From contig JAQYLI010000017.1 of the NCBI GenBank assembly GCA_028720105.1, forward strand, positions 186,001 through 250,000: DNA of 64,000 nucleotides, in the 5' to 3' direction. The stretch is from Oscillospiraceae bacterium (lineage in GTDB: Bacteria; Bacillota; Clostridia; Oscillospirales; Ruminococcaceae). The notes under the pieces were generated by a model, which did no database searches, was not told the DNA's origin, and saw nothing but the letters and a program-made list of their open reading frames with translations. Positions 10,226 through 16,903 of the stretch are shown in pieces (positions within the stretch are counted from its first letter, which is position 1; each line of letters begins with the position of its first letter). The position numbers and the translations under genes were made by a program.

Positions 10226-11236
10226 TCACAGCAGCTTTCTGTAGGAATTGATGTTCCAGAAAGCAGCCTCGTTTATTTCGTAGGTATCGTCCACATCAAG
10301 GAAAAGCTCAACGTTTTCGCCGAAGGTCTTTTTGTAGTCGATTGCAAGAGCCTTGACAAACTGCTCATCAGGCTCCTTGTTGTAATCGCCCAGCACCCAG
10401 CGTATCTTCTGATAGTCGCCGTAGAAATACTCCTGGAGAAGGGGAACAATGGCATTCTTGAAGATAGAACCCAGACGCTGGATAGAGGGATCTGTTCTGA
10501 GAGCCATAAAATAAGCGTGTCCTATGGTATGCTCTCTGTCGCAGAGGATCTCAATTCGCTTATTGATGGTGGTAAGAAGCGCTTCAATGCTTACGTCCTC
10601 AACGTATGTATCGCGGAAAAGTTCGGGCTGGGGGAGCATTTCAACAAAGTCAAAACGACGTCTGATAGCCGTATCGAGAAGGGCGATGGAACGGTCGGCT
10701 GTGTTCATCGTGCCGACAATATAAACGTTTCCGGGAACGCCGAATGGCTCCTGGGAGTATGCCAGTCTAACCTTTACCTCCTCGGGCTCGCCCAGACGCT
10801 TGGACGGCTCGATAACGGTGATAAGTTCACCGAATATCTTGGAGATATTGCCTCGGTTGATCTCGTCGATGATGAAAACGAAGCGTTCATCGGGATGCTC
10901 TGCAGCCTTCTGGCAGAACTCACGGAAAATACCCTTGTCTACAACGTAAACCATTTCTTTTTTACGTGTACGCTCGCCTCGTTCGTTCATAGTCTCGAGG
11001 AAAACGGGCTTGATACCCTCGATAAATTCCTCGTAGCCCATTGACTGATGGAAGGTGGTGAATTCGATCTGACCAAAGCTGTTTTTCAGCTCATTATAGC
11101 GGTCGAGCATTGAATTGTAGTCCTTCTTCATAACCGATTCCACAGGGATATTGTAAATTATCGCCAGCGCATAATTAACAGAATTGTAGGTTTTACCTGT
11201 GCCGGGAGGTCCGTAGAGGATTATGTTTTTTCCCAT
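10226..11236 (-). CDS. McrB-like AAA+ GTPase subunit without DNA-recognition domain
   Basis: A 336-residue AAA+ protein that begins almost at its Walker A motif (LYGPPGTGKTYN, residues 6-17). Walker B-like FIIDEINRGNISKIFGEL and the McrB-type sensor segment GTMNTADRSIALLDTAIRR follow. These are the hallmarks of McrB, whose ring hydrolyses GTP and translocates DNA for McrC. Classical McrB has an extra N-terminal domain that reads methylated DNA, and this protein has none. Target recognition must therefore lie elsewhere or use another cue. AAGGA lies well placed before the ATG and a consensus promoter lies directly upstream, so the short N-terminus is real rather than a truncated call. Confidence 0.88.
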   Translation of the reverse strand: MGKNIILYGPPGTGKTYNSVNYALAIIYNIPVESVMKKDYNSMLDRYNELKNSFGQIEFTTFHQSMGYEEFIEGIKPVFLETMNERGERTRKKEMVYVVDKGIFREFCQKAAEHPDERFVFIIDEINRGNISKIFGELITVIEPSKRLGEPEEVKVRLAYSQEPFGVPGNVYIVGTMNTADRSIALLDTAIRRRFDFVEMLPQPELFRDTYVEDVSIEALLTTINKRIEILCDREHTIGHAYFMALRTDPSIQRLGSIFKNAIVPLLQEYFYGDYQKIRWVLGDYNKEPDEQFVKALAIDYKKTFGENVELFLDVDDTYEINEAAFWNINSYRKLL

Positions 11237-11274
11237 ATTGATCCTTACCTTTCAAAGATTGATAACTAAGTTTA

Positions 11275-11303
11275 ATTATATCATAATTGCATTAAAAAAT
11301 CAA
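11275..11303 (-). promoter_or_regulatory. Promoter of mcrB-mcrC
   Basis: Reverse strand TTGATT, 17-bp spacer, TATAAT, 38 bases before the mcrB start codon. Confidence 0.8.
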
Positions 11304-11407
11304 TATCAAAAAGCGGCAGCTTGTATATTCTGCACATTGAATAAAATAGTTCACATTTTTTTGTTAATCTTAAAGCATTTAGGCAAAAAATCAGCAAGTA
11401 TTTACAC

Positions 11408-11436
11408 AAAAAAAATAGCAGGGACAAAGCCCTGCT
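11408..11436 (-). terminator. Rho-independent terminator of a candidate small RNA
   Basis: The reverse strand gives a 7-bp stem AGCAGGG/CCCTGCT and a run of eight T after one spacer base pair. No coding gene ends here. Confidence 0.85.
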
Positions 11437-11530
11437 GTGCCAGATGAGATCACATAAAATGATATGTGTAGAACAAAAGAAAGGAGACAACAAAACGGAT
11501 GTTAACATAGAAATATAAGAACTTAACATC
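11408..11530 (-). ncRNA. Candidate small regulatory RNA
   Basis: A predicted RNA of about 120 bases between the promoter at 11537-11565 and the terminator at 11408-11436, in a segment with no credible gene. In RNA order it starts with a stem-loop, GATGTTAA pairing with TTAACATC (11498-11530). Next comes an unpaired pyrimidine-rich stretch containing TCTCCTTTC (11479-11487), then a small hairpin CACATA/TATGTG (11451-11468) and the terminator. TCTCCTTTC is complementary to Shine-Dalgarno sequences, a feature of several Gram-positive small RNAs that block translation. A second promoter at 11733 would give a form of about 315 bases. Structure and role are inferred, and no known RNA family was recognised. 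Confidence 0.55.
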
Positions 11531-11536
11531 ATATAT

Positions 11537-11565
11537 ATTATAGCGCATAAATCCGATTTAGTCAA
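11537..11565 (-). promoter_or_regulatory. Proximal promoter of the candidate small RNA
   Basis: Reverse strand TTGACT, 17-bp spacer, TATAAT. The start of transcription would fall near 11530, exactly at the first stem of the RNA. Confidence 0.75.
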
Positions 11566-11732
11566 TATCTATAGAACAACTTTTACATTTTTGGAGAGAT
11601 GCACAATTTATTGGCATTTCTCTTATACAAAATGTACTGCAAACAAGTTATTATACAGAATGTAACATTACTTAGATCTATTACATATATGACGCTGTTC
11701 AAGGCCGCATCAATTAGTTTGTTGCAATTATG

Positions 11733-11761
11733 ATTATATCACAGCTTGCGAATAATGTCAA
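11733..11761 (-). promoter_or_regulatory. Distal perfect-consensus promoter
   Basis: Reverse strand TTGACA, 17-bp spacer, TATAAT: an exact sigma-A consensus with no gene for more than 450 bases downstream. The neighbouring surface-protein gene has its own terminator before this point, so the promoter starts an independent transcript. Confidence 0.75.
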
Positions 11762-11832
11762 GTCGTGTAAACGTTTGAAAAAATAAAATATTGGGCGGCA
11801 ATTTTGTGTATAATTACCACGGAGTATTACGT

Positions 11833-11865
11833 AAAAAACCTGCCCGAACACAAGGTACGGACAGG
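11833..11865 (-). terminator. Terminator of the larger surface-protein gene
   Basis: Reverse strand stem CCTGTCCG/CGGGCAGG followed by six T. Confidence 0.85.
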
Positions 11866-11894
11866 GGTCTGTAAGCTAAGTTTTCCGTCAGCTC

Positions 11895-12611
11895 TTATTT
11901 GGAACGCTTCTTAGCGATAAGAGCGGCAGCAGCAGCAGTAACCATTACGCCTGCAAGAGCAGCAGCGGAGGTATTGCCTGTTGCTGTAGATGTTGTTGTG
12001 GTATCAGCAGCGGGAGCCTCTGTTGTCTCAACAGCAGCAGTCTCCTCGGCAGGAGCAGATTCCTCAGCAGGAGCAGCCTCTTCAGCAGCAGCGCCGTTAG
12101 GATCGGAAATTGTAAATGTTACCTCGATCTTCTCAGCAGCAGAGAAAGAAGCAGCGTCAATTGCGCCGTAGTGAGGATCGCTCATATCTCCTGTGAGACC
12201 GTAAGCGTTCTGGATCTCAATTCTGTAGTTACCCTTCTCCTCGATATCGCCGTAGCAGATCTTCTCAGGGTCGAAAGGAACGTCAACGCCGTCAGCCTTA
12301 ACGCTGTCAAGTGTAACATCGAGATCAGCCAGGTCTGCATAGCCGCCGATGATATCAACGCAGAATACGTTTGCGCCGTTGGTAGCGGACATAGCGTTTT
12401 CAGCCTGAGTGTTGTCCAGAGAAACGGTATATGTACCGGGGCCTGTGATGGTTGCGTCAGTTGCCTTGCCTGCGTCCCAGTTGCCCCAGAGCCAGTCAAT
12501 GTCGGTAAACATAAGGAATGCGGTATACTCGTAAGCGGAAGCGGGAACAGCCGCTACAGAGAGCGCCATTGCCGAAGCTGCAGCAACAGCTGCGATTCTT
12601 CTAAGTTTCAT
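11895..12611 (-). CDS. Secreted protein with sortase-like C-terminal tail
   Basis: A 238-residue exported protein. A signal peptide ends near SVAAVPASA. A beta-rich domain of about 130 residues (from YEYTAFLMFTDIDW) follows, then a low-complexity stretch rich in Ala, Glu and Thr. The C-terminus has the order of a cell-wall sorting signal: STATGNTS, a hydrophobic stretch of about 17 residues, and the basic tail KKRSK. The motif is not classical LPxTG, but it matches the ATGN motif of the neighbour at 12847. The ATG at 12611 follows GGAGGAG by 6 bases. The function of the globular domain is unknown. Confidence 0.75.
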   Translation of the reverse strand: MKLRRIAAVAAASAMALSVAAVPASAYEYTAFLMFTDIDWLWGNWDAGKATDATITGPGTYTVSLDNTQAENAMSATNGANVFCVDIIGGYADLADLDVTLDSVKADGVDVPFDPEKICYGDIEEKGNYRIEIQNAYGLTGDMSDPHYGAIDAASFSAAEKIEVTFTISDPNGAAAEEAAPAEESAPAEETAAVETTEAPAADTTTTSTATGNTSAAALAGVMVTAAAAALIAKKRSK

Positions 12612-12789
12612 TTTGATCTCCTCCAAAATATTCTTTAAAATGTTTTTTTACAATAAGCTGCGGCATAGCCGCAAAATTACTTATGAACACATTATACAAT
12701 AATTTTCCAAAAAAATCTATATTTAAAATGCTAAACTTTAAACGTTTTCATTGTGCATTTTCTATAGATGTAATAATTCATAATGCATC

Positions 12790-12821
12790 AAAAAAATCCG
12801 CCTTCCGTAAAGGAAAGCGGA
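12790..12821 (-). terminator. Terminator of the small surface-protein gene
   Basis: Reverse strand 10-bp stem TCCGCTTTCC/GGAAGGCGGA with one G-T pair, followed by seven T. Confidence 0.88.
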
Positions 12822-12846
12822 CTCTGGTTCTGCATTTTAAGGCAGA

Positions 12847-13134
12847 TTACTTAGCCTTCTTAGCAACGATTGCAGCAGCAGCGAGAGCTACGGGAATAAC
12901 AGCCATAGCTACAGGAGAGTTGCCTGTTGCAGGAGAGGGAGCGGTCTCAACGGGAGCAGCCTCAGTCTCAACAACCTCAGGCTCAGTCTCAACAACTGTT
13001 TCCTCAACAACCTCTTCTACAGTCTCCTCTTCGATAACGTCGCCTTCTCCGTCAAGGCCTTCAGCCATAGCGGAAACGCCCATCATAGAAAGTGCCATTG
13101 CAGAAGCTGCAAGTGCAGCAAGAAACTTCTTCAT
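12847..13134 (-). CDS. Small acidic secreted protein with sortase-like tail
   Basis: A 95-residue exported protein made of three parts. A signal peptide ends near MMGVSAMA. An extremely acidic low-complexity stretch of Glu, Val and Thr (residues 22-60) follows. The C-terminal anchor is SPATGNSP, then a hydrophobic segment, then KKAK. There is no room for an enzymatic domain, so it may be a charged cell-surface spacer or a wall-linked carrier. GGAGG precedes the ATG and it has its own promoter and terminator. The tail closely resembles that of the protein encoded at 11895, suggesting a shared sortase, but no sortase gene is in the window. Confidence 0.7.
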   Translation of the reverse strand: MKKFLAALAASAMALSMMGVSAMAEGLDGEGDVIEEETVEEVVEETVVETEPEVVETEAAPVETAPSPATGNSPVAMAVIPVALAAAAIVAKKAK

Positions 13135-13180
13135 AATTTTTTCCTCCAAACATTATAATTGGTGCTTTTGGCATAGTTTT

Positions 13181-13209
13181 ATTATAGCACAATTCAAAAT
13201 GTACTACAA
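13181..13209 (-). promoter_or_regulatory. Promoter of the small surface-protein gene
   Basis: Reverse strand TTGTAG, 17-bp spacer, TATAAT, 47 bases before the start codon. Confidence 0.7.
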
Positions 13210-13331
13210 TCATTATTATAACAAATTTTTTTCGTTATTTACTCGACATCTTGCACGATTTTCACAAATTCCGCTAAATAGGCCGAAAAATAATCACAAT
13301 TTGGTTACAGCTGTAACATTTTGCTTATATC

Positions 13332-14405
13332 TTATCTCTTCTTATTTTTATATACTGCAAGAACGATTTTTATATGAGGAAAAGGCGAAAGATTTTCCCT
13401 TCCGTAAAAATACCTCTCTTCAATATCCTGCGGCTCAAGCAGCTCGTAAATAAGAAATCCGTGCTTTTCAAGCAGGCGTGCAAGCCTTTCTTCGGAAAAT
13501 GAGGTTTTCATAGGCTCTCCTGCCGCCATAGCCATTGCAAGCATATTTTTAACGCGCCTGTCCGCACTTCCGAAAAGCCCCTCGTCTCCGAAATCAAAGA
13601 CCAGAGAGCTGCCCTCCGAGCAAAGAGCCGAAATGTTCTCCAGAGCCTTGTCGATCTCCTCTTCCGACATATAATAGCTTACGCCCAGCCAGGAGAAAAA
13701 TGACTTTTTATTGCTGTCAAAACCTGCTTCCAAAAGTTTTCCGTGCATATCCTCCGCAGAAAGATCAACGGGCACGAATTTCACATTTTCATTACAGGAA
13801 AACCCCGAACGCTTTATCCTTTCAAGCTTGTCCGCCTGAGTAAGAGGATGATCCAGCTCGAAAACGGGGTGTTCAGAAACGAAATCTTTTTCCCTGAGTG
13901 CAAAGGTGTCATATCCTGCGCCAATAATAACATACTGCTCCGTACCTGTCGTTGCCGCAGTTTTCATACTAATCTTTAATCGTTCTGTAGACAAAGGCGG
14001 CAGATAGAACGCTGCCAAGCTAGGAAAGCGACCGCAGCAAGGCTTGCCGCCTTGCAAGGGAGCTTGACGACGAGTGGCTGCGTTATAGCTGTCGAATTTG
14101 TCTATAGGTTGGTTAAAGATTAGTATCAGACCGTCCTCGCAGTATATCGCTCTTGCAAGGGGCGTGGGGGCAAGCTGAGTGTTTACGATATATCCGAGAG
14201 CCTCCCTGTCCGAAAGCTTGCCTTTCAGTTCGGGAGCAAAAAAATCAATTCCGCTAAGAATATATTTCTCTATGCCCTCATATTCATTCTCTGTCATAAG
14301 CTTTTCGGCAGCACTGTCCGCAAAAACGGGCTTTTTTGCCGTTTTGAAGTGGTACGCTCTTGCAAACGCAGACATAAGCGCAGTCATACTCGATTTGTTA
14401 TCCAT
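13332..14405 (-). CDS. SAM-dependent methyltransferase (leucine carboxyl methyltransferase-like) with in-frame insertion
   Basis: A 357-residue methyltransferase of the LCM/TIGR00027-like family, which methylates carboxyl or small-molecule groups using S-adenosylmethionine. Motif I is YVIIGAGYDTFALR, followed by VFELDHPLTQADK, the FVPVDLS strand and FSWLGVSYYMSEEEIDKAL. About 54 residues (IFNQPIDKF through STERLKIS) interrupt the sequence between YCEDGL and KTAATTGTEQYVI, which should be nearly adjacent. That stretch is encoded by the inverted-repeat element at 13966-14126, whose length keeps the frame open. Whether the enzyme still folds is unknown. It lies 119 bases after a TetR regulator on the same strand. 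The ribosome site before the ATG is rather distant. Confidence 0.8.
   Translation of the reverse strand: MDNKSSMTALMSAFARAYHFKTAKKPVFADSAAEKLMTENEYEGIEKYILSGIDFFAPELKGKLSDREALGYIVNTQLAPTPLARAIYCEDGLILIFNQPIDKFDSYNAATRRQAPLQGGKPCCGRFPSLAAFYLPPLSTERLKISMKTAATTGTEQYVIIGAGYDTFALREKDFVSEHPVFELDHPLTQADKLERIKRSGFSCNENVKFVPVDLSAEDMHGKLLEAGFDSNKKSFFSWLGVSYYMSEEEIDKALENISALCSEGSSLVFDFGDEGLFGSADRRVKNMLAMAMAAGEPMKTSFSEERLARLLEKHGFLIYELLEPQDIEERYFYGRENLSPFPHIKIVLAVYKNKKR
13966..14126. mobile_element. MITE-like element inserted in frame in a methyltransferase gene
   Basis: A 161-bp segment with near-perfect terminal inverted repeats. The left end ATACTAATCTTTAA (13966-13979) exactly matches the reverse complement of the right end (14113-14126). 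The similarity continues inward through TAGACAAA on both sides, about 32 bp in all. An internal palindrome GCAAGGC/GCCTTGC lies at 14037-14055. It encodes no transposase. It interrupts the methyltransferase between conserved segments without a stop or frameshift. The target duplication cannot be fixed from one copy, as only 1-2 bp flanking repeats (C or AT) are possible. Confidence 0.75.
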
Positions 14406-14430
14406 ATTTATGTGACCATTCCTTTCCCGA

Positions 14431-14517
14431 GAGTTTTGTGGTTTTCGTCAGGAAATCTTTGGCGTCAGCCAAAGAAACAAAACTCGTAAGTTTGAAAATC
14501 TTTGATTTTCAAACTTA
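14431..14517. other. Double hairpin between tetR and methyltransferase
   Basis: Two structures lie side by side. GAGTTTTGT (14431-14439) pairs with ACAAAACTC (14477-14485) and encloses TTTGGC/GCCAAA. TAAGTTTGAAAATC (14487-14500) pairs with GATTTTCAAACTTA (14504-14517), a perfect 14-bp stem with 3-base loop. Neither is followed by a clear T run in the transcribed direction, so this is not an ordinary terminator. Confidence 0.55.
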
Positions 14518-14524
14518 TCACCCC

Positions 14525-15160
14525 TTACGCAAAAATTGAACCGAAGATATGCTTAAATCCGTAATCGCAAAGCTCCTTTTCCGAAATAGACATCTGTCCG
14601 CAGATGAATTTGCCCTTGCATTGCATAAGGCCGTAAAATGCCGAAATTTCCGACCACAGAATATAAACTGTCAGCTCGGGAACTGTATCGCTGCGGACAT
14701 ATCCCGACTGTATCCCGCTGCGGATAAATCCCCCGAGACAGCTGTTTATATCTTCGCCAAGGGTAAATATCTCCCTTATTGCGGGGGACGGTTCCGAAGT
14801 GTCTTCACTGCAGGGCTTAAAGCCGTTAATTATCTCTGCCGCGGCAGGGTATCGGGCATAGAATATGCCCATAGCGTCAAATATCTTCCTGCACCGCTCC
14901 TCAAAGCCCATTTCCCGTGACGATATCTCTTCCGCAGCGCTTTTAAGCTCGGAAAGCCCTTCGCAGATAAGGCTGTGAAGAATATCCTCCTTGCTGCGGA
15001 AATAGGCATATACCGTCCGCCTGCTGTACTCCGAAGCCACCGAAATATCCTCAATGGTCGCCGCTTCAAAGCCTTTTTCGGCAAACAGCCTGCCTGCGCT
15101 TTCCAGAATTTTTTTCCTGTGGACTGCCGCAACCGCAGCATTTTTGTTCTCTCTGCCCAT
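14525..15160 (-). CDS. TetR-family transcriptional regulator
   Basis: A 211-residue repressor. The N-terminal helix-turn-helix reads IDVASEYSRRTVYAYF-like (IEDISVASEYSRRTVYAYFR, residues about 37-56), preceded by KKILESAGRLFAEKGFEAATIEDI. The C-terminal ligand domain is not diagnostic. Its promoter is enclosed by a long inverted repeat at 15178-15221, so it very likely represses itself and probably the methyltransferase downstream. GGGAG precedes the ATG. The inducer is unknown. Confidence 0.9.
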   Translation of the reverse strand: MGRENKNAAVAAVHRKKILESAGRLFAEKGFEAATIEDISVASEYSRRTVYAYFRSKEDILHSLICEGLSELKSAAEEISSREMGFEERCRKIFDAMGIFYARYPAAAEIINGFKPCSEDTSEPSPAIREIFTLGEDINSCLGGFIRSGIQSGYVRSDTVPELTVYILWSEISAFYGLMQCKGKFICGQMSISEKELCDYGFKHIFGSIFA

Positions 15161-15177
15161 AATATACTCCCGTTCTA

Positions 15178-15221
15178 TTTGGTATACTTACAATATACTT
15201 GTATACTGCAAGTATACCAAA
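15178..15221 (-). promoter_or_regulatory. Operator-promoter of the TetR gene
   Basis: Perfect 12-bp inverted arms TTTGGTATACTT (15178-15189) and AAGTATACCAAA (15210-15221) are separated by 20 bp. The reverse-strand promoter TTGGTA, 17-bp spacer, TATATT lies within, with its -35 in one arm and the start region in the other. This geometry fits autorepression. Confidence 0.75.
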
Positions 15222-15306
15222 TACTTTTTGATATTGCAAGGGCTTTAACAATTATTTTAGATTTGCGCAAATTTCGCTTTGAAATCAGCAACGCGCTTTC
15301 ATCTTC

Positions 15307-15335
15307 TTGATTTTCTCAAAGAAATATGTTATTAT
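15307..15335 (+). promoter_or_regulatory. Duplicated promoter upstream of a gene fragment
   Basis: TTGATT, 17-bp spacer, TATTAT. It aligns with the promoter at 16029-16057, together with about 60 bases of leader and the ribosome site, as part of a duplication. Confidence 0.65.
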
Positions 15336-15381
15336 CAAAGCAGTAAAGACCCTTTTTCATTTCGGGGAGGAGGCATATCTT

Positions 15382-15477
15382 ATGAAAAAAACTCAGATAA
15401 TCACCATAGGCAGACGCAGCGAAAAGATGAGCGCCTTCCGAAACCGCAGCAGCACAAACATTGAGGTTCAGTGTTGA
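15382..15477 (+). pseudogene. 5' fragment of a cytidylate-kinase-like gene
   Basis: A 31-codon remnant. After the same ribosome site (GGGGAGGAGG), the first 12 codons (MKKTQIITIGRR) match the start of the intact gene at 16104. The frame then diverges and ends at TGA. The duplicated region, including promoter and leader, spans about 15305-15425 and is roughly 80% identical to 16027-16145 by eye. The glycine-rich nucleotide-binding loop is lost, so no enzyme can be made. Confidence 0.7.
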
Positions 15478-15505
15478 TTTTATCTACGAAAGGCTGAGAT
15501 AAAGA

Positions 15506-15871
15506 ATGACAGATGAGAATAAAGTTAACAGAGCTCATAAAAACGTTGTTGGATTTATGAATTGGGGCAAGTATGTAATTGCTTTTGACGAAGGCATTTA
15601 CGGTGACGATAGGGGCGCTGTCGAATTGGAAAAAATATTACAAAAGGTTTTAAATCCCGAAAAACACGACTTATTTGGAGGCTGGGATGATATGATGGGA
15701 GGATTTGTCAAGGATAACATAAGAGTTGATACTTTTTGGACAAGCTTAATGGATTATTTCTGGAATATAGATACCGATAATGAAGCTGTACAGAAAAAAG
15801 TGTACAAATGGGCTTGTGAGGTAAGCGATGAGTGCTTAAAATTGCAGCTGAACGAAATACCGCCGAAATAA
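15506..15871 (+). CDS. Unrecognised 121-residue protein between duplicated 5' regions
   Basis: A cytoplasmic-looking protein with no signal peptide or membrane segment, rich in aromatic and acidic residues (GFMNWGKYVIAFDEG, GGWDDMMGGFVKDN, DTFWTSLMDYFWNID). I recognise no family. It lies downstream of the duplicated promoter and gene fragment and before the intact promoter copy, so it may have arrived as cargo or be expressed from the duplicated promoter. Its bases are more AT-rich than its neighbours. A weak AAAGG lies 11 bases before the ATG. An immunity or antitoxin role is possible but unsupported. Confidence 0.55.
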   Translation: MTDENKVNRAHKNVVGFMNWGKYVIAFDEGIYGDDRGAVELEKILQKVLNPEKHDLFGGWDDMMGGFVKDNIRVDTFWTSLMDYFWNIDTDNEAVQKKVYKWACEVSDECLKLQLNEIPPK

Positions 15872-16028
15872 TGGGGTATATGACCGCCTTCCCCAGCCGT
15901 TTCCGCATTACCTGCAACACCTTGGACTCATCGGGATTTTCTCTTGAATTATTACAACTAAAAGGAAAAAGCCCTTGCACCATATGTATAATAGCAACAA
16001 ATATCAAATATAAAATCATTTTTTCTTA

Positions 16029-16057
16029 TTGATTTTTTCCAAAAAATATGCTATAAT
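16029..16057 (+). promoter_or_regulatory. Promoter of the cytidylate-kinase-like gene
   Basis: TTGATT, 17-bp spacer, TATAAT, 46 bases before the start codon. Confidence 0.8.
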
Positions 16058-16103
16058 CAAAATAATAAATACCCGTTCTACTTTCGGGGAGGAGGCATAT
16101 CAT

Positions 16104-16712
16104 ATGGAAAAAACACAGATAATCACCATCGGCAGACGCTGCGGAAGCGGCGGCAGAATAATAGGAAAAACCCTTGCAGAGAAGCTTGGACTGCCCTTTT
16201 ACGACAAGGAGCTTATCACCGAAGCGGCAAAGCAGAGCGGACTGTGCGACAAATTTATGGAGAATTTCGAGGAAACTCCCACTGCCAGCCTGCTGTATTC
16301 CCTTGTAATGAACGCTCAGCAAGGCGGATTTTATATGGGAAAGCCCATTGAGCTTGTGGCATACGAAGCGCAGATTAACGCCGTCAGAGCAGCCGCCGCA
16401 AAAGGTCCCTGCGTTATAGTAGGACGCTGCGCAGATTATATCCTCAAAGACGATTATGACGTTGTAAGCGTGTTCATTACCGCCTCCAAAGAGTTCAGAG
16501 CAGCAAGAGTAATGGAGATGGACGGCATCTCCGAAAAGGAAGCTTACGCAAAGCTTGCCCGAATTGACAAGGCGAGAGCCTCCTATCATAATTACCACGC
16601 CGAGACAAAATGGGGCTCCTCCGACAGCTATGAGCTGTGCATACGAAGCGACAGGCTGCCCTTTGAAGCTGCCGCCGACCTTATCGACAGCTATATCAAA
16701 TCACGCAAGTAA
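16104..16712 (+). CDS. Cytidylate-kinase-like P-loop protein
   Basis: A 202-residue protein of the cytidylate kinase-like group often seen in Clostridia. The P-loop variant is GRRCGSGGRIIGK, followed by LAEKLGLPFYDKELI, the typical second strand. GPCVIVGRCADYIL and VFITASKEFRAARVMEMDG correspond to the core and lid of nucleoside monophosphate kinases. The P-loop carries SGGR where kinases have GKS/T, so substrate and activity are uncertain. The ATG at 16104 has a strong GGGGAGGAGG; a longer frame from 16029 starts inside the promoter. A broken copy of its 5' end lies about 720 bases upstream. Confidence 0.8.
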   Translation: MEKTQIITIGRRCGSGGRIIGKTLAEKLGLPFYDKELITEAAKQSGLCDKFMENFEETPTASLLYSLVMNAQQGGFYMGKPIELVAYEAQINAVRAAAAKGPCVIVGRCADYILKDDYDVVSVFITASKEFRAARVMEMDGISEKEAYAKLARIDKARASYHNYHAETKWGSSDSYELCIRSDRLPFEAAADLIDSYIKSRK

Positions 16713-16718
16713 ATAATA

Positions 16719-16760
16719 AAAAATGTCTCACTCCGCCTGTGACAGAGCGAGACATTTTTT
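16719..16760 (+). terminator. Terminator of the kinase-like gene
   Basis: A stem built on AATGTCTC/GAGACATT with an adjacent CTC/GAG pair is followed by seven T. Confidence 0.88.
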
Positions 16761-16834
16761 TGCTGTTTCAGCCCGATAAAAGTTACCGTGCCACAAAATA
16801 AAAAGCTTAAGCGAAATACCCAAGCGAGATCGCT

Positions 16835-16849
16835 GCGGGTCGTCACCCG
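16835..16849. repeat. Short intergenic hairpin, copy 2
   Basis: GCGGGTCGTCACCCG, identical to 8768-8782, next to the terminator of the ribosomal protein operon. Confidence 0.45.
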
Positions 16850-16850
16850 C

Positions 16851-16883
16851 AAAAAAGGACGGCTCAAAACGAACCGTCCTTTT
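16851..16883 (-). terminator. Terminator of the rpmG-rplA operon
   Basis: Reverse strand stem AAGGACGGTTC/GAGCCGTCCTT followed by six T, 21 bases after the rplA stop. Confidence 0.88.
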
Positions 16884-16903
16884 GAATTTATCAGTATCTG
16901 TTA

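Noticed and set aside
11281-11565. 94-codon hydrophobic open frame on the reverse strand, possible type I toxin
   Set aside because: It starts at a TTG that is itself the -35 box, has no ribosome site and runs through the terminator of the candidate small RNA and into the mcrB promoter region.
11895-13149. Classical LPxTG wall anchors on the two surface proteins
   Set aside because: Neither tail contains LPxTG; only the general order of motif, hydrophobic stretch and basic tail is present, so they are described as sortase-like only.
15832-16032. 66-codon open frame between the unknown gene and the kinase-like gene
   Set aside because: No ribosome site, overlaps the end of the preceding gene and runs into the -35 of the next promoter.
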